In this document: positions 6,686-7,954 of the stretch, piece after piece | How the letters are laid out: each line of letters starts with the position of its first letter | Numbering within the stretch: the first letter of the stretch is position 1 | From: Pseudomonadota bacterium | GTDB lineage: Bacteria > Pseudomonadota > Alphaproteobacteria > Rhizobiales > Beijerinckiaceae | Direction: 5' to 3' | DNA: 7,954 nucleotides | Assembly: GCA_023393655.1 (NCBI GenBank) | Contig: JAEWKP010000188.1 | Location: forward strand, 1-7,954 | Made by a program: the position numbers and the translations under genes | Notes under the pieces: model-generated | Seen by the model: only the letters and a program-made list of their open reading frames with translations | Database searches by the model: none | Told to the model about the DNA's origin: nothing

Positions 6686-7489
6686 TCAGCCGGGCAGGCC
6701 TGCGGTGCAGCTCTGGCCGCCATCGACCGGCAGGCAGACGCCGGTGATGAATTTCGCCTCGTCGGAGGCCAGGAACACGGCGGCGTTGGCGATGTCCCAG
6801 GCGGTGCCCATCTTGCCCATCGGCACCTGCGCGTCGCGGGCGGCGACCATGTCCTCGACCGAGGCGTATTGCGAGGAGATCTGCTTGTAGATCAGCGGCG
6901 TGTCGATCAGGCCGGGCATGATGCAGTTCGCACGGATGCCTTGCCTGGCGTATTGCATCGCGAGCGCGACCGTCGCCTGGTTCACCGCTGCCTTCGTCGC
7001 GTAATAGGCAAAGTACGGATAGCCGGTCCAGCGGATGGCGGCGAGCGAGGAGATGTTGACGATGGCACCGCCACCGCCCTTGAGCATCTCCGGGACCACG
7101 GCCTTGGCGCAGCGATAGACCGAGCCGAGATTGAGCTGGAGCGAAGCGTTGAACTGCGCCTCGGAAAGCTCCACTGGCCCGCCCATATGGGTGACGCCGA
7201 CATTGTTGTGGAGGATGTCGAGCCGGCCGAAATGCTTCACGGTCGCGGCGACGCAGGCCTCGACCGAGGCGAGATCGGTGACATTGGCGGCCAGCGCCAG
7301 GGCCTTGCCGCCTTCGCTGGCGATGATCGCGGCGGTTTCCTCGGCCGCCTCGCGGTTCAGGTCGATACAGGCGACGCCTGCGCCCTCGCGAGCATAGGCG
7401 ACAGCCGCGGCCTTGCCGTTGCCCCAGCCGGGGCCGGAGGAGCCGGCGCCGAAGACGATCGCGATCTTGCCCTTCAGCCGGTCGGCCAT
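6686..7489 (-). CDS. SDR-family NAD(P)-dependent oxidoreductase
   Basis: This 267-residue protein is a complete classical short-chain dehydrogenase/reductase. The nucleotide-binding loop is the longer GAGSSGPGWGNG version (14-25). Asp43 at the end of the second strand (ACIDLN) suggests NAD preference. Also visible are HNNVGV (94-99, in place of NNAG), Asn120, NISS with catalytic Ser147/148, and the active pair Tyr162 and Lys166 in the AYYATK stretch. The C-terminus ends with LPVDGGQSCTAGLPG, as is normal for the family. The substrate cannot be read from sequence. Lying between a TRAP-transporter binding protein and the iol regulator, it could oxidise a polyol, sugar acid or cyclitol entering the pathway, but dedicated inositol dehydrogenases (IdhA/IolG) belong to the Gfo/Idh/MocA family, which this is not. 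The ATG at 7489 fits the SDR N-terminus; no strong ribosome site precedes it. Confidence 0.9.
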   Translation of the reverse strand: MADRLKGKIAIVFGAGSSGPGWGNGKAAAVAYAREGAGVACIDLNREAAEETAAIIASEGGKALALAANVTDLASVEACVAATVKHFGRLDILHNNVGVTHMGGPVELSEAQFNASLQLNLGSVYRCAKAVVPEMLKGGGGAIVNISSLAAIRWTGYPYFAYYATKAAVNQATVALAMQYARQGIRANCIMPGLIDTPLIYKQISSQYASVEDMVAARDAQVPMGKMGTAWDIANAAVFLASDEAKFITGVCLPVDGGQSCTAGLPG

Positions 7490-7536
7490 GGTGTTCAGTC
7501 TTTCTGTGGGCGTAGCGCGGACGCGTCGAAGAAGCG

Positions 7537-7630
7537 CGTCATGCTCGGGCTTGACCCGAGCATCTCTGAAACCAAAGCGAGCTGGTCAGGAGATTCTCGG
7601 GTCGAAGCTTTGCTTCGCCCGAGAATGACG
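7537..7630. repeat. Composite palindromic repeat (two hairpins) between dctP and the SDR gene
   Basis: Two stems fill most of the 153-bp gap. The first pairs ATGCTCGGG (7541-7549) with CCCGAGCAT (7555-7563) over a 5-nt loop. The second pairs ATTCTCGGG plus CGAAGC (7593-7601, 7603-7608) with GCTTCG plus CCCGAGAAT (7612-7626), leaving only T7602 unpaired and a TTT loop. The two ends of the element, CGTCATGCTCGGG (7537-7549) and CCCGAGAATGACG (7618-7630), are also complementary at 12 of 13 positions, so the whole unit is one large imperfect palindrome. It resembles interspersed repeats I recall from Hyphomicrobiales intergenic regions. It may stabilise or end the transporter transcript, but no T-run follows it. 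No promoter was recognised in the rest of the gap. Confidence 0.7.
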
Positions 7631-7642
7631 GTCCGGGGCCAA

Positions 7643-7954
7643 TCAGCTCAGCGAGCTGCCGACCGCCTTCTCCAGGATGGCCCAGGCCTCGTCGCCGTAC
7701 TTCTTCTTCCACTCGGCGTAGAAGCCGGCCTTGCGCAGCGCGTCGCGGAAGGCGTCGGCCTTGGTCTCATTGATGACCATGCCCTTGGAGGCGAGCTCGC
7801 CCTGCAGGCCGGCATTGAGTTTGGCGACGTCCCCGCGCTCCAGGATCGCAGCGGCGTTGATGTTGTTGGCGACGATGCCGCGCAGGTCTTCCGGCAGGCG
7901 CTCCCAGGCGCGGCGGTTGGCCAGGAACCAGAAGCCGTCCCACATGTGGTTGGT
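7643..7954 (-). CDS. TRAP transporter solute-binding protein, DctP family (C-terminal part)
   Basis: Only the last 103 residues are in the window; the frame stays open to the edge at 7954. The visible part begins TNHMWDGFWFLANRRAWERLP and continues through an amphipathic helical tail to a TGA at 7643-7645. The TNH-x-WDGFWFLAN-x-x-x-W-x-x-LP block is characteristic of the C-terminal lobe of DctP periplasmic binding proteins of tripartite ATP-independent transporters, which capture organic or sugar acids for sodium-driven uptake. The membrane subunits (DctQ, DctM) are not visible and may lie further upstream. The ligand is unknown; closeness to the iol genes only hints at an inositol-related compound. 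The N-terminus and signal peptide are outside the window. Confidence 0.85.
   Translation of the reverse strand, partial: TNHMWDGFWFLANRRAWERLPEDLRGIVANNINAAAILERGDVAKLNAGLQGELASKGMVINETKADAFRDALRKAGFYAEWKKKYGDEAWAILEKAVGSSLS

Noticed and set aside
6589..6723. A 45-residue N-terminal extension of the regulator starting at 6723.
   Set aside because: It would overlap the end of the SDR gene and read through the inverted repeat. It has no domain character, and the ATG at 6588 gives the normal RpiR N-terminus with a usable ribosome site.
5683..6747. A 354-codon plus-strand open frame opposite the regulator gene.
   Set aside because: Same antisense artefact: the minus strand encodes a clear RpiR/SIS protein, and this frame would start inside the iolC promoter and operator region.
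7541..7563. CRISPR-like repeat unit.
   Set aside because: There are only two related stems with no regular spacers or array and no cas genes; a dispersed palindromic element explains them better.

Overview
The window is a GC-rich stretch in which every credible gene lies on the minus strand. Gene content and order match the myo-inositol catabolic (iol) locus of alphaproteobacteria: an RpiR-type regulator followed by iolC-iolD-iolE-iolB, as in Sinorhizobium-like Hyphomicrobiales. A composite palindromic repeat between two upstream genes also resembles interspersed repeats I recall from that order (for example Bosea or Bradyrhizobium). The genus is a guess; the order is a reasonable inference.

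In transcription order (right to left): the C-terminal 103 residues of a TRAP-transporter solute-binding protein (7643-7954, cut by the window edge); a 153-bp gap filled largely by a strong two-hairpin repeat; an SDR oxidoreductase (6686-7489); a 97-bp gap with a 7-bp-arm inverted repeat; an IolR-like RpiR/SIS regulator (5719-6588); a 106-bp AT-rich control region; and the operon iolC (kinase fused to a DUF2090 aldolase domain, 3678-5612), iolD (1806-3656), iolE (890-1774) and iolB (65-862). The operon genes are separated by only 21-31 bp. A possible terminator hairpin lies at 25-46, downstream of iolB. No gene-free stretch exceeds 300 bp.

The enzymes cover the middle of the pathway. IolE dehydrates 2-keto-myo-inositol, IolD opens the cyclic dione, IolB isomerises 5-deoxy-glucuronate to 2-deoxy-5-keto-gluconate, and IolC phosphorylates it. 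The fused C-terminal domain of IolC probably cleaves the product to DHAP and malonate semialdehyde, which would explain the absence of a separate iolJ here. The first step (inositol dehydrogenase, idhA/iolG) and the last (iolA/mmsA) are not in the window; the SDR could be an accessory polyol or cyclitol dehydrogenase, but that is unproven.

The most informative non-coding signal is the iolC control region. It holds a GGAA-N6-TTCC palindrome, the motif reported for rhizobial IolR, directly upstream of a plausible -35 box. A second, wider GGAAT-N9-ATTCC element covers the -10. A separate 14-bp perfect palindrome overlaps the regulator's stop codon. I see no wholly new system here. The points worth checking are the operator architecture, the kinase-aldolase fusion, the TRAP/SDR association and the repeat.
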